Shown here piece by piece: positions 46,001-58,317 of a DNA stretch of 64,000 nucleotides (its first letter is position 1; every line of letters starts with the position of its first letter). The notes beneath the pieces are model-generated. The model was not told the origin of the DNA. It did not search any database and saw nothing but the letters and a program-made list of their open reading frames with translations. The DNA is from Artocarpus heterophyllus. Its lineage: Eukaryota; Streptophyta; Magnoliopsida; Rosales; Moraceae. Location of the stretch: NCBI GenBank assembly GCA_025403435.1, contig CM046339.1, positions 3,984,212 through 4,048,211 on the forward strand, written 5' to 3'. The translations under genes and the position numbers were made by a program.

Positions 46001-47074
46001 CTTGAAGAAATTCTTTGTAAAAGAAGAGGTTCTTGTAAACTTTAAGCAATTTTTTGGAAGGATGGTGTATTTTCTTTGAATAAAAACTGTTAGACTTAGG
46101 GGCCCTTTAAATTTTAACGTTATAATTTAAAAACACCTAACACAGGGTGTATGTTATCATCAAAAGGCATCTCTAAAACAAGGGTTTTTTTTTTCCTAAA
46201 GCGTGAGATATTCTTTGGTTGAAATTCCTTAAAATATAGATATATTGAACCACTTAAATTTATTTAATTTATTTATTATCATTTGAAATCCAAATAAATA
46301 ATAATTAAATAAAATTAGATAACATTTTAAACGTTTGCCAATAAAGGCATTGCATCCCTGGGCTTCAAATTGTTGGAATGATGGGTTCGATAACAAAAAG
46401 AAAACCATCGTGTGTATATTTGAAAACATGCTTAATTGCATTAATTCATAAAAGGTTTGGTAAGCAAAAAAAATTGCAATGTGACATCACATAATTGATG
46501 GAAACTGCCAAGCATGAAATGGAAGTAATTTTTAGTATGTTATAGATGCTATAGTGTGATAAGATTCTCATTTGCCTCTATTTTGTAAATAAAAATGCAG
46601 AATAAACTAATAAAAAAAGTTGTTAACCCAATTCATGAGTCCAATCACCGATTTTTTAGGCGGGTAGATTATTGAACAAACATTGGATCCCTAGTGGTGA
46701 GAATGAAACTGGAGACGATTGTTTCTATAAGGCTAGTATATTTATCTCTGATTGTATTTGTTAGTTTTTTGTAAGTGATACAACTTCTATTTCCATAATT
46801 AGGACAAACATTACATTATTTCAACATTGTTGTTGGTTTATATTTACATCGTCAGATAATAATAAAATTTTCTAAAATGCATCACATAAGTATGTCTCTA
46901 ATATTTATCCATTAACTTTTTTTTTGTTTGTTGCACAAAAAAATCAACATGAATATAATCTCATTGCTTTGTTTTTTTTTTTCATTTGTTCTTAACAAAT
47001 ATTAAATATCATTCTCTTATACATTGAGCTAGTGCAATGTATCAATAATATCCTCCAAAAATATTGTAATCTTT
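43012..47074. other. AT-rich DNA, no gene recognised
   Basis: No domain-bearing ORF was found. A G/A-rich block near 44335-44400 (TTGGAAGGAGGGGTGAATTGG) has an inverted, diverged partner near 44600-44700, a possible decayed MITE. A 213-codon ORF at 45237-45878 has no recognised domain and an odd composition; it is judged more likely fortuitous. Confidence 0.5.
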
Positions 47075-47939
47075 TGTAACACTCTGAATTTAATTAGGCA
47101 TGATTAAAGTATAAAAATGGTGAATTAGTGTGCCATGATATAATTTGAACTCACTCTAACTATTTTGTGATATTTCCAAATTAATATTACTTTTAATTTA
47201 TTTTTATCACTCTTAATTATTTTTTTTTTTGTTATTTCAAATTTTAAACCAAAACAATTTGCCAAATTCCAAACAAGTCTATTTTTGCTGAAAACTTAAA
47301 CAACTTAGAAATTGTTCATGAACACCAGGAGCAGCCCATGGTTTCCTTCAAAAAACCAGCTACCCCTCTCTTTATTTATTCTCTCCTCTCTTACACTCTC
47401 CTTACTCTCTCTCTCTCAGATACATTCTTTCTCTATCGCTCTTTCTCTTCCCGTTTCTCCTTCTCTCTCTCTCTCTTTTTTGATTTCAAAATTTAAGCTC
47501 AAGCTTCGATTCTCAGCTGGATTGGAGGCTTACAAGCAAGATTGAGCCTTCATAAATTTGATTTCAAGCTCAAATTCAAGATTAGTTACTCTATTTTTCA
47601 AATTTCAAACTTTTTCCCCAAAATTTTCAATTTGTTTAAAATGTTATAATATGAGTTTCTTGAGCTTAGGAAACCTTCAATCTAAGCTAGTAGAACCCAA
47701 ACCCTTGTGAATCTAAGCTTAATTTGACGAAATCAGGCTAAATCAAATTTTTTCTTTTTTTCTCATTTTTGGAATAATTTAGAAATTTCTATGTAAAATT
47801 GTTTAAATGTGTTCCAATATGTTTTTCTAGCATTTATGAACATTTTTCATGCTTTGTGAACTGAAAAACAGGTTAGAAATGTGATTTTTACCTCAGGGAG
47901 GCTAAGACTAGAAGTCTCGTGTCTCCTAAATTTTGCCAG

Positions 47940-48110
47940 TTCGGCAGGCCTATCATGAGCATCGGTAGGTCGGACTCATGAGTTTGACATGCCGGACTCA
48001 TATCATTGGCAGGCTGAACCAGGAACAGTTCGGCAAGCCGGTTCTGTGCGGCTGGTAGGCCAAACTGTGGAGTTCGACAGGCTGGACTAGGAAGTCTAGT
48101 AGGCCAACGG
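47940..48110 (+). repeat. Palindromic-motif array 10 (about 8 units) in solo LTR G
   Basis: Unit starts near 47940, 47960, 47982, 48005, 48028, 48049, 48073 and 48092, a very regular 19-24 bp spacing. Units include TTCGGCAGGCC, TTCGGCAAGCCGG and TTCGACAGGCTGG. Confidence 0.8.
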
Positions 48111-48859
48111 GGCTTTGTGAAATTTGTCATTTTTTACTCGTTTCCACTATTTAAAACCTAGATTGGGACTTTGACCTTGTAATATGATTTTGTGAACTTT
48201 AAAGGCACACTAAGACACCATGAGATAGCATAATATGGTAGCATATCCTAAGTTAGACATTGTCGGACTTAGTCTATTTTTAAGGTTATTCGTGGTTGAG
48301 TGGAGCTAACGTATAGGGGGTCGGGACTACGGTGTTTGAGCTTTGGTACTAGATATTGAGGTAGGACTCTATACCTCTTCCTTTGTAGCCATGTTTTAAA
48401 AAGGGGTTTTGGCTAAAGATATTTCTTTCAAAATGTTTTCAACAAATGAATGAGATGAACTTATTTGTTATTTTCATTAACTGTTGGACAATGATGATCA
48501 TAATGAATGGAATAAAGAATGTAATGAGAATACTTGGTAAGATGAGACTTAATAACGATATGACACCGGACGTGTCGATTAGCACCGTCCGAAATGATAT
48601 ACTAGAACATGATGCCATATTTAGAGATCGGGTCGTGTAGAGTGCGACCTTGGGGGCAGGTCTCGAAACCTAACTGGGCCACTATGGTAGTGATTATAAT
48701 GGCTTTACCAAAGACTAAATAATAAGATTATTTCTCGAAGAATAATGGAACCAAATGGTAAGAATGAACCTAATGAGTTTTATTTACTACATTTTATAAT
48801 TCTTCTTTTTATGATGGATTTTTATATTCAAATAAAATGTTTTTAAAGCTTAGACCTAC

Positions 48860-48874
48860 TGAGCATTTCACTCA
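48860..48874 (+). other. Conserved LTR hairpin in G (TGAG-CATTTCA-CTCA)
   Basis: Same place as in the F LTR; the stem is shortened to 4 bp. Confidence 0.45.
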
Positions 48875-49297
48875 CATTTTATTTGTTTTAAACTTTCCCC
48901 CTCTAGGTGAACTTCAACATAGGACCGATTGGGAGTCTACTGGATGGACTCGCGAGCTGTAAGAATTTGTTTAGGTTATTTATTTATCTTAAATTCAAGG
49001 CATATAATATTTTAATCCTTTCCTTTATATTAGGACTGTGGTTGTAATTTATTATTGTCAGTACCATGTGTGTGCACAAATGTGGGTCCGGTGCGGCCCG
49101 AGTCGTATTTACTCGTCCTTATTTTTATTTTCCTCTATTTTATTTTATTTTATTTTGCTTACTTTTAATTAAAGGTTTTAAAATTTGTCACGCTTTCATA
49201 AATAATTTAATTAGTTTAATTAGTGGATTTAACTAAAATTAGGTTTAATTAACTTAATTAATCCGCGACGTCACCACCTATATTTGGGCGCATGACA

Positions 49298-50642
49298 TCA
49301 TTATTGAGTATACTTATATGTGTATTTTTTAAATGAAATTATTACTTTACTTCATAAATTAGATTGTTGGACATTCCAACATGGATTCAATAAATCAAAG
49401 CAAAAAGTAATGTCCATTTTTAGTTATACTCTATTATCATTTTGTTGTTATATTTCAAGATAATTTGAGCCAGCCTTGTAGAAAAGTTAAATAAGTTAAA
49501 AACACTTGTTCCTTAGTTATTAAACAAATTAGTTGGTCATAAACAATATATTTTAAAAGGAGGGAATTTAATATGTTGAGTTGATAAGTTAGTTTTAGGC
49601 TAGTTTATTAGATGATTCTAACTAAATATTTTATTGGTTTTGAGTAAATTGTAGGAGTTTGATCTTGTTTTATGTTCTTTTGTAGAGTATTGGAGAAAAA
49701 TGAACATTGGTAAATTGTGGGGCAAAATGGACAAGGAAGTGAGCATAAGTGGACTTGAAGACAGAACGACGCCTACCAACACCTAGGCACTAGAAAGATG
49801 GGACCCAAGCGCTACTTCGAAGACAACCTGAATAAGCCTCATGTGTAGCATAGTGCCTTGGTGCTAGAAAGATGGTGCCTAGGCTCTATTCGAAACCCTG
49901 TGGGCACCTAGGCGCTAGAAACACGAAGCCTAGGCATTGGTACGATTTTTGATAAACTCTAAGTTTAATTTTGTCTCCAAATTACCCATGCAAACCCTAG
50001 ACTATAAATCAGTCAATTTTAGAGGTATGATGTACGCCTTATGACAGAGACAAAATGTAGATAAGGAAGAAGATTGTATTGCTTTAGAGAAGAAGAATGG
50101 TGCAACCTGGAGATAGAAACCATATTCGCATCCAATCACAGATTTTTGTCTTTAACCATCATGATGAAGAGATTGTTTAGGATTGCTTTTAGTTTCATTA
50201 TGAACTAATTTTTTGCTCTAGGGCCACGATGTGGCCAAATTATAAATATTTAATTTTGTTTATTTTAATTCAGTTTGATGTTTATTCATTATCTATGCTA
50301 AGTGTTTAATCGGTTTTTAATGCTTATAAAAGTTTGCACAACTTTTGCATGATTTGTGATTTAATTTGAGGCTAAGAAACAATAGTTAAATTAGTCATAG
50401 GATAAAGATATCTATGAGGAATGTGTAACAATAGGAATTTCTTATACTTAATGAATTCTAGTACACTTAGAATTTTCATAGAGATGTAAGAAATTTGTTA
50501 ATTGGGATAGATTGTTAATGCTTGAGAAAGATTAATAATTAAAAAAAGAGAAATTCATTATCAGCATATGAATAAACATTGACTGATTAAATTGGATAAA
50601 TTGCAAAGGATTAATCTGGTGAGTTAGAAACCCTAGATTCTT
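49298..50642 (+). mobile_element. Noncoding dispersed repeat, plus-strand relative of the 9045-10795 type (class uncertain)
   Basis: From about 49577 (TTGATAAGTTAG) the layout is an AT-rich start, a block of short tandem words around CCTAGGCGCTAGAAA (49770-49945), then AT-rich sequence including GGGCCACGATGTGGCC. Copia D is inserted at 50643. The stretch 49298-49576 before it is plain AT-rich DNA. No coding sequence. Confidence 0.35.
49770..49945. repeat. Short tandem words (CCTAGGCGCTAGAAA-like), about 3-4 copies
   Basis: CCTAGGCACTAGAAAGATGG, CTTGGTGCTAGAAAGATGG and CCTAGGCGCTAGAAACACG are spaced about 60-70 bp apart. Confidence 0.6.
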
Positions 50643-51394
50643 TGTTAGTAATGTGCCCTAGGCCAATTATGTAATGAACACATTTTGACTTCGATACATT
50701 TGCATTTTATTAATAAAGAGGCATTTTCATTATTGTTTTTTATTCTAATTCCATGAATAGTTAATTTTGCTTAAGGTCATCAAGTATGTGACTTGATAGT
50801 AAAACCCTTCGGTGAAAATTGAATTCTATTCTAAATTATCCCTAGTCGGTCATTATTATTGGGATAATAATGAATGAAGACTAGTATGAAGTTTGACTGA
50901 TGATTATGTTTTACTAATCATGTGTATGAGATACTAAGTCAACTCATAGATACATATTTGAGAAATGAAGTATTGGATCGACCCGCTATAAGAATACTGC
51001 AAGGATAATTGTCATAAGTGATTCTCATCACAATAGTATTATCCTAGTCCTCTGACCTGAAATCACTATTGTTTCCTACATGACAAGTTTTATATTTTGA
51101 CACATTCTAATATTATCTTTAACAGGAAAATGGAATGGATTGTTGTTGGATATAGAGTGAATTATGTGAGGAATGTGAGTGATTAAGAAGGAATTTGTCC
51201 CTCATTTATTATGAGAAATATATCTATGGGCCACTCGATAAGTTAGACTGAAGAAAATTGTGTGGCCATACTGGAATGAATTGATGAGGGTTATCAATAT
51301 CAGTCTACTTAAGATCGAGAAATAATATGGTTGAAAAATATAAGGATAACATAAACTATGTCTTATGTTCAATCAAGGTATCTAGTGACAAAAG
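50643..51394 (+). repeat. Element D 5' LTR, first part (752 bp)
   Basis: Ends in the target duplication aaaag (51390-51394) of copia C. Confidence 0.85.
51390..51394. repeat. Target site duplication of copia C, left copy (aaaag)
   Basis: Identical to 60981-60985 after the right LTR. Confidence 0.9.
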
Positions 51395-51786
51395 TGTTGG
51401 AAAAATAATACTCAGTGGAATTTTAAAAATTTTATATCAGAGTATTTTTCAAAACACAAGTTTGACATGCTATATGCATAAATTAACCAGATCTTACTAA
51501 CCTTTGAATGCTGAAGAACTCGCACAATCTATGAAGAGAAGTGAAGTTCTAGAAGAGCTTCAACCAACTGGTTTTCTTTGCTATTCTCTATCCACGATCG
51601 AAGTGAGTGTGGGCTCACGCGTACAGCTCTTTCACCAGGTGACTCTCCTTCCCACTAATTGAGAGAACCCAAAGCAAGTGTTCGTGATTTGTTAACAAGA
51701 GCTCTCAAGGAGTTTCCAGATTCTCACCAGCAGAGTATCACTCTTAACCTCTCAATTGATCTTAATAACTTATGTGACTTACTCCC

Positions 51787-51794
51787 TATTTATA
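51787..51794 (-). promoter_or_regulatory. TATA box in copia C 3' LTR
   Basis: Minus strand CTATAAATAGGG. The other LTR has a mutated CTACAAATAAGG at the same place (59409-59417), so the copy meant to drive the element is damaged. Confidence 0.55.
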
Positions 51795-51895
51795 GAGGTT
51801 TGGTTTAGGGTCAGTCCTTATCAGATTAGGCCTCAAAACTTCGAATCAATATCTGATAAAATTCACGTGAAAATGTGTAATCTTATCCCTCACCC

Positions 51896-51932
51896 ATTGG
51901 TAGGCCGAACTTAAGGATCGGCATGCCGAACT
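51896..51932 (-). repeat. Palindromic-motif array 6 (2 units) in copia C 3' LTR
   Basis: Plus-strand units ATTGGTAGGCCGAAC and ATCGGCATGCCGAAC, 22 bp apart. Confidence 0.75.
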
Positions 51933-53368
51933 GTCAAAAAAATATCTCAACGAATCTTTTATTTTCCACCCGAGATTCTATAGGATAAAGTCTTGGTTTT
52001 AATTCAAATAACCTAACAGAAAACTTATTTAATTAAAACAACTTTATCTAGATAATCTCTAAGAAAATAAATGAATTCCTAATAATTCTACAAGTTTATC
52101 TTGATCTAATTTATTCAAAAATTAAATCAACTGATAAATAGACAAGAATTATCCGATCCTAATAATTTAACAAGTTTATCTTGAATTAATTTTATCACAA
52201 AATTAATTCAACCGATAAACAGACATGAATTTTTTGATTTTTTTGAATTTCAACCAATCTAATAAATTTGACATAAGTCACCAATTATTGGAAAAGCACG
52301 CCGTATCGTTACAGGATGTTGTGAGCTAGCACAGAAGACCAAATGGACCTATATAGTTCAAGCTCTCGATAATTACGAAACCTAAAATCCCAGATATACA
52401 TTTCATAATTATCAACAACAATGCTACTCCACTAAAAGCTTAGAGCTGCACTCTTGAACTACATAGAATTACGAAGCCCGTATAGCTAAGTCTCCTTGAC
52501 ATGTCATAGTGTATCATATCCCTATAGGATTATCCATAATCGGCTTAAGGACAAGTTCATCTTACCTTCCCGATTATTTTTATCTTACGTTCCATTATCT
52601 CACCATCGAAAAACTTACCATCTAAGGATAGTATACCATTTGGTTACACCTATGTATCCAAATGGTTGAGCACTCCAATTTTTTAATTACAGGATAACGC
52701 TTATAAGAGGATATAACTACTCCTAAAGAGGAGCTATGGATTCCATATCTATAAATAACAGGTCTACGCTACCAAGAGTCATGCCTTCAACGTACCGGCA
52801 TGCGTACCACTGTTAAGATGTGGGTGTCATCCTTTGGTACATCAAAAGACACAAGTTAAGACAATAGGCCCATCATTCATCTCAGGATTAAGATACAACA
52901 CAAATGATTGTCTAAAGTGAATCGATTTGCCGAGACAGAATTATTAATCCAAATCAATTGGCTTTATGTCACGATCCAACACATCGTCACCTATGACAAC
53001 GTGCCAATGTTTCTATTCATGGAGTCCACCTCCGATGGTCAAGACAAACCATCTTCCAAAAGGGATATAGACAACATAACAATCTTTACATGAATAAAGC
53101 ACCCAACTTTATTCCTTCAATTGCGGATCTTATGATTTAGACCGTCACCTTAAGAATCGTGTCTTCCGCATAATATGTCCATCATATGCTTAATTCTTAA
53201 AGGTTTAGACTGACAGTCTCAGACTATTGTTTGTTTAACATACATTCAACAAATATGAAAATAAAGAGGATAAGTTTTGGTATATAAACAATAAATAAAT
53301 TCTTTATTGATAAAAATGTCTTCAAAAACTTATTTTATTTTTACTCCTTAGGGCATACATGTCTAACA

Positions 53369-53378
53369 ATCTCCCACT
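53369..53378 (-). other. Polypurine tract of copia C
   Basis: The minus strand reads AGTGGGAGAT directly before the 3' LTR. Confidence 0.75.
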
Positions 53379-53382
53379 TGCA

Positions 53383-56300
53383 CTAAGTGAGTAAATATAA
53401 CAAATCTCGCATCCCCATAGCTTCTACATGCCTCTTGAAGAGTCTCCCAGTAAGTGTCTTCGTAAATGGATCAGCTAAATTGTCCTCTGACGTGATCTTG
53501 CAAACCGTGACATGCCCGTCCTCAATGAAGTCCTTTATCACATGATACTTCTGATCAATATACTTATTCTTCTTGTGAAATCTTGGTTCCTTAGCATTAG
53601 CTACCACTGCATTGTTATCACAGTACAGTGATACCGCCTTATCCATACCAAGAACTACCTCACGATCCCCAAGGAACTTGCAGAGCAACACTGCTTCTTT
53701 CGAAGCATCACTAGTTGCCACATACTCGGCCTCCATCGTTGAAACCGAATTGCAATCTTGCTTGACACTTCTCCAACTGAAGGCACTGTCGACCAAAGTA
53801 AACAGAAAACCCAAAGTCGATTTCCTAAAATCCAGATAGGATTGAAAATTCAAGTTAGTAATTCCTAGAGGAGTCAAGTCTTCACCCAAATATACGAGCA
53901 TATACCCATGAGTCCTTCTCAGGTACTTGAAAATATGCTTAACCGTAAGCTAGTGGTTCAGTCTTGGATTCGCCTGAAATCGACTTATAATCCCGACCGC
54001 ATAACAAATATCCGGTCATGTGCAAAGCATGGCATACATGAGACTACCCACTGCCGAAGCATAAGGCACCTTCTTCATGCATTCTCTTTCTTCCTCAGAC
54101 TTTGGAGAGTCTTTCTTAGAAAGAGTAATTCCAGACCTAGATGATAACCCACCTTTCTTGGAATCCTACATTGCAAACCTCTTAAGAATTTTATCTCTGT
54201 AGCTGGCCTAGGACAAAGCTATCATTTTGTTCTTCCTATCCTGAAAGATCTAGATACCGAGAACAAAATTAGCCTCACCTAAGTCCTTCATGTCAAACTG
54301 CTTGGTCATCCATAATTTGACTGATGACAACGCCCCAATGTCATTGCCAATCAGTAGAATGTCATCTACATAGAGCAGTAGAAAAACCACCTTCCCATCC
54401 TTAATGTGTTTGTAAACACATGGTTCATCCACATTATGTGAGAACCCATAAGTCTTGATCACCTGATCAAATCTTATGTTCCAAGAACGAGAAGCCTACT
54501 TAAGTCCATAAATTGACTTTAGCAGCTTACAAACCTTACCCTCTTGACCCTTGACCTTGACCCCATCTGGTTGTTCCATATAAATAGACTCATCAAGATA
54601 GCCATTTAGAAAAGCCGTCTTGACATCCATCTGTAAAATCTCGTAGTCAAGAGCGGCAGCTATGGACAAGAGAATTCAGATGGACTTAAGCATGGCTACA
54701 GGCGAAAAGGTGTCCTCATAATCGATTCCTTCCTTTTGCGTATAACCCTTAGCTACTAGTCTAGCCCTAAAGGTTTTGACCTTTACATCCACTCCTCTTT
54801 TCCTCTTGTAGATCCACTTACACCCTATGGGTTTTGCCCCTTCCGGAAGATCCACAAAATCCCAGACCTTACTAGTCTCCATAGACTTCATCTCTGTGTT
54901 CATGGCCCCTATCTAGAGTTTTGAATCAACATCCTCCATAGCCTCAACGTAAGTGTAAGGATCCCTATCATGTTCATCCAGTTCAGCCAAGAAGACCTCC
55001 CCATTGAACATATACCTCTCAGGTTGATGCCCGATCCTCCCACTACGTCGAAGCCTCTCAGGTTGTTGTTCAAGTTTGTTTGATTTTTCTACACTGATCG
55101 GAATGGTTTCATTTCGAACCTCCAGAGTGATTGGATCACTCCTTAACTCCTCAAGCACCACTTTGCTTCAAGGCTTAAAGTCATCCATGTAAATCTCCTC
55201 AAGGAAAGTTGCATTAGTTGAAACCACGACTTTATTTTCCTTTCGGTTATAGAAATAACCCCCTTTAGTCCCTTTTGGATATCCTACAAACACGCAAACT
55301 TCTAAATGTGCTTCCAACTTATTCACATCCTTAAACAGGACATGAGCTGGACATCCCCATATGCGAATATAGTTTAAGGATGTCTTCCTGCCCGTCTACA
55401 ACTTGTGAGGAGTTTTAGAGACCAATTTTGAAGGCACATTGTTCAAAAGATAACATGCGGTTTGTAGTGCATATCCCCAAAAGAATAAAGACAATGATTA
55501 ATAACTCATCATGGACCTGACCATGTCAAATAAAGTCCTATTCTTTCTCTCCGCTACTCCATTCTATTGCAAAGTGCCTGGCGCAGTCAAATGGGATAAA
55601 ATCCCATTCTCTAATAAGTATCCCAAGAACTCATTAGAAAGGTATTCTCCATCTTAATCAAATCAAAGTGCCTTTATGGGTCTACCCAATTGCTTTTCCA
55701 CTTCAGCTCGAAACTCCCTAGACTTGTCAAAAATTTCGCTTTTGTGGTGCATCAGGTACACATACTCATACCTTGAGTAATCGTCAATAAAAGTGACAAA
55801 GTACTCATATCCTCCTCATGCCCGGATGTTCATTGGTCTGCAAACATCACTATGCACAAGTTCTAGAACCTCTTCGGCCCTATTGCCCTTAGACCTGAAT
55901 GATCTTTTGGTCATTTTACCCTCCAAACAAGATTCACATTGAGGTATAGATTCCACCTTTAAGTGACTTAAAGGTCCATCCCTTACCAACGTTTGAATCC
56001 TATTCAGGTTAATATGACCAAGGCGCAAATGCCAAAGATAAGTCTTATTAGAGTGAGAAGTTTTAAGTCTTTTAGAGTTATTATCATTCATCTCAACATT
56101 AAGCAGTAAATGCATCTTAGGTTTGATAAAATATAGATTATTTGCATCCATCCAGAACGTATAAAAGATTTGTTTTTACGAATCACCACTTTATCATTAA
56201 AAGAAACCAAATAGGAGTCTTTAAATAAACAAGCTACAGAAATTAAATTCCTTTTAAATTTAGAAACATAAAAACAATCTTGCAAAATTAAATTCCTATA

Positions 56301-56520
56301 ATTATCAAAATAAAAATGGACGTCTCACACTGCTTCTGCCAAGACCAAGGATCCATTGCCCATCCGAAGCGTGAAGTCTTCATGTAGCAGGCTTCTTGTT
56401 TCTTTGAACCCCTATAGAGAAACATAAACTTGTTTAGTTGCACCAGAATCTATGACCCAAATGTCACTGGATTCCTCAACCAAACAAGTTTCTAAATACA
56501 AAAGATCACACCTACCTCCT
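53383..56520 (-). pseudogene. Copia C pol: protease, integrase, RT, RNase H (many stops)
   Basis: Minus strand, in order: protease DIWVIDSGATKQV (near 56450); pre-integrase FYVSKFKRNLISVACLF and the His-Cys finger YLWHLRLGH..CESCLEGK (near 56060-55920); integrase core ELVHSDVC, FVTFIDDYSRY, a second Asp in ALRFD with a stop next to it, and the Glu in NGVAERKNRT. RT follows with [36 protein letters not shown] and the active site LLLYVDDILLIG (near 54370). RNase H has TMEAEYVATSDASKEAV, HKKNKYIDQKYHVIKDF and ADPFTKTL, ending at 53383. Integrase before RT defines copia. Roughly fifteen in-frame stops, many TAG or TAA in place of Gln or Trp codons, show it is dead. Confidence 0.9.
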
Positions 56521-57335
56521 TTGGAAAGAAAGTCCTTGTAATGCTTCTTGATGTGCCTGACCTTACCACAGAAGAAGCACTTAAGCTTCTTCGGGTTCTT
56601 GTTCTTCTTTTTCTTGCTCTTGGTACTAGCAGGAATAGAAGACTTCCCGTTCTTGGCCTGTAGCTTCTTTCAATCCCCAGAATTGGGATTGGAATCAGAA
56701 GCAGCTACCATGTTGGCCTTTCCACCAGCAGGAGACTCCCTGATCAGTAGTTCAAACTCCTGTAACTGTTTCATTAATTCTATTAAGGTCATATCCAGTC
56801 TATTGCTTAAATTAAAAGTAGCTCTAAACGAAATAAATTCCTTTGACAGAGTCTCAAAGACCATAGTCATCTAAGTTTCAGCATCGATATCGGCTCCATT
56901 GGTTTGAGCCTTAGCGAGGTAACCTATGACCAACATCATATGCTCCTTTATAGATGTCCCCAGCCTCTACTTACAGTTAAAAAGTTTCCAAAGCTCCCCT
57001 TGCCGCTTTGTTATGGCCTGGCCTCCAAACATATCTTCAAGATTATCCAAGATCTGCTTCGCAGTCTCATAATCCTGATATTGAGCCTGTAGCACATTAT
57101 TCATGCTAGCCATAACATAGTAGCAGGCCTGATCATTTGCATCTTTCCAGTGACCGTATGCTTGGAATTGCTCATTACTAGAATCTCCTGTAGGCTTGGG
57201 AAGACAAGGGGTTGTCAGGATAAATTTTAGTTTCTCAAAGGAGAGGACGATATCTAGGTTCCATTTCCAATCATTATAATTCTCTCCGGTTAATAGATTT
57301 TTGTCCAGTATCGAGGATAAAGCGTTTTTAGACAT
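56521..57335 (-). pseudogene. Copia C gag (UBN2-type) with zinc knuckle
   Basis: The capsid-like protein begins MSKNALSSILDKNLLTGENY at 57335; the upstream open frame to 57380 is probably untranslated. It contains NDWKWNLDIVL, YETAKQILDNLEDMFGGQ and, after stops, LIELMKQLQEFELL. The zinc knuckle reads CFFCGKVRHIKKHY, so the last Cys has become Tyr and the usual Gly is Arg. A Lys-rich linker precedes it. Stops occur after LWKLFNCK, after DIDAET and after NPNSGD. Confidence 0.85.
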
Positions 57336-57491
57336 TTTTAATCTACAATAAAGAATCATATACAAAACATAAGCAAACATATCATAATAATTTAGTAAGA
57401 TAACACAATCATGTATAAATGTGTTTATGTGTCAAAACCTTGAAAATATCACAACCTTAAAACGATAATTCCCAACTCAGAATTCAACAAG

Positions 57492-57800
57492 CTCCTAGGG
57501 GAGTCACGCCAAATTCAATCAGGAACACGGATCCCCTCTTGATTAATATATGCCATCCAGGACCCGTATGATCCAACATATATTAATAATCATTTCTTTG
57601 GCCATTAATTTTATTAACAAAGCTCCTAGGGGAGGTTAATAATAAAATTAATGTGAGTGTATAACCATCGTTTCAATATTTTATCCATAATTTGTAATCA
57701 CCACCTAGGGGTGTGTAACCATAAATCATGCTAAAATACCTTATCCTCTCAGAGATCCAATCTGGTACATGATAGAAATCCCTTCCTAGGGGCCGGGACC
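57492..57800 (-). repeat. Four TAGG-loop stem-loop words in the copia C leader
   Basis: Plus strand: CTCC-TAGG-GGAG (57492-57503 and 57623-57634), CACC-TAGG-GGTG (57712-57723) and a weaker TTCC-TAGG-GGCC (about 57784-57795). The stem changes but stays paired in the third copy. Confidence 0.6.
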
Positions 57801-58317
57801 ACTATGTTCTGCCTATGGACTAACGATGGAGGCCTTAGGTTCTCTCTTCGAAAACCTTCTCCCACTCAATCTTTTGAAATCAAGGTTTTATTTTAAGAAT
57901 ATGCATGAACAATTTTAATATGAGCGGCACTCCCTATTCTATATGACATGTTATCAATATACATGGCAAATCATATTATAATGCAGACAAGCAAAGCAAT
58001 CAAGCAAAGCTACAAGCAAAATAATAATAACCGTAATATTATGGTTCTACCCTAGAGAATAAAAATCAAAGATTACAAGAGAATAATCGAAACATATTAC
58101 CGATTCTTTATCCTTGAATCCTCAAGCTGTATCCTTCTTCATATAATGCCCATCTTCAAGTCTTCAAACCCATATGAATCGAATACCTTATATTTCTGGT
58201 CATATCCAAATTCAATGTTTCTCAGAACTATCCTAAAAATAAAATAAAAACTGCATTGAAAAACTGCACCTTTTCTGAAAAAATTTCCAACTCTCTACCA
58301 ACATGCCAATCTGGGTG

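Larger units (their letters stand above)
47075..49297 (+). repeat. Solo LTR G (2223 bp), chromovirus-like gypsy
   Basis: Starts TGTAACACTCTGAATTT and ends GGGCGCATGACA. Flanks are tcttt (47070-47074) and tcatt (49298-49302), a 5-bp duplication with one mismatch. No internal element sequence is attached on either side, so it is a solo LTR, probably left by LTR-LTR recombination. Block order matches the F LTR (CT tract, motif array, GAGCTAACGTATAG, hairpin), but overall it is clearly diverged, so it is a related family. Confidence 0.8.
51395..53368 (-). repeat. Copia C 3' LTR (1974 bp)
   Basis: The minus strand starts TGTTAGACATGTATGCCC at 53368 and ends at 51395 with CCAACA. A TATAAATAGGG promoter word lies at 51784-51794 on the minus strand. 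Compared with the other LTR it keeps about 26 bp (near 52408-52433) that are deleted there. Confidence 0.9.
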
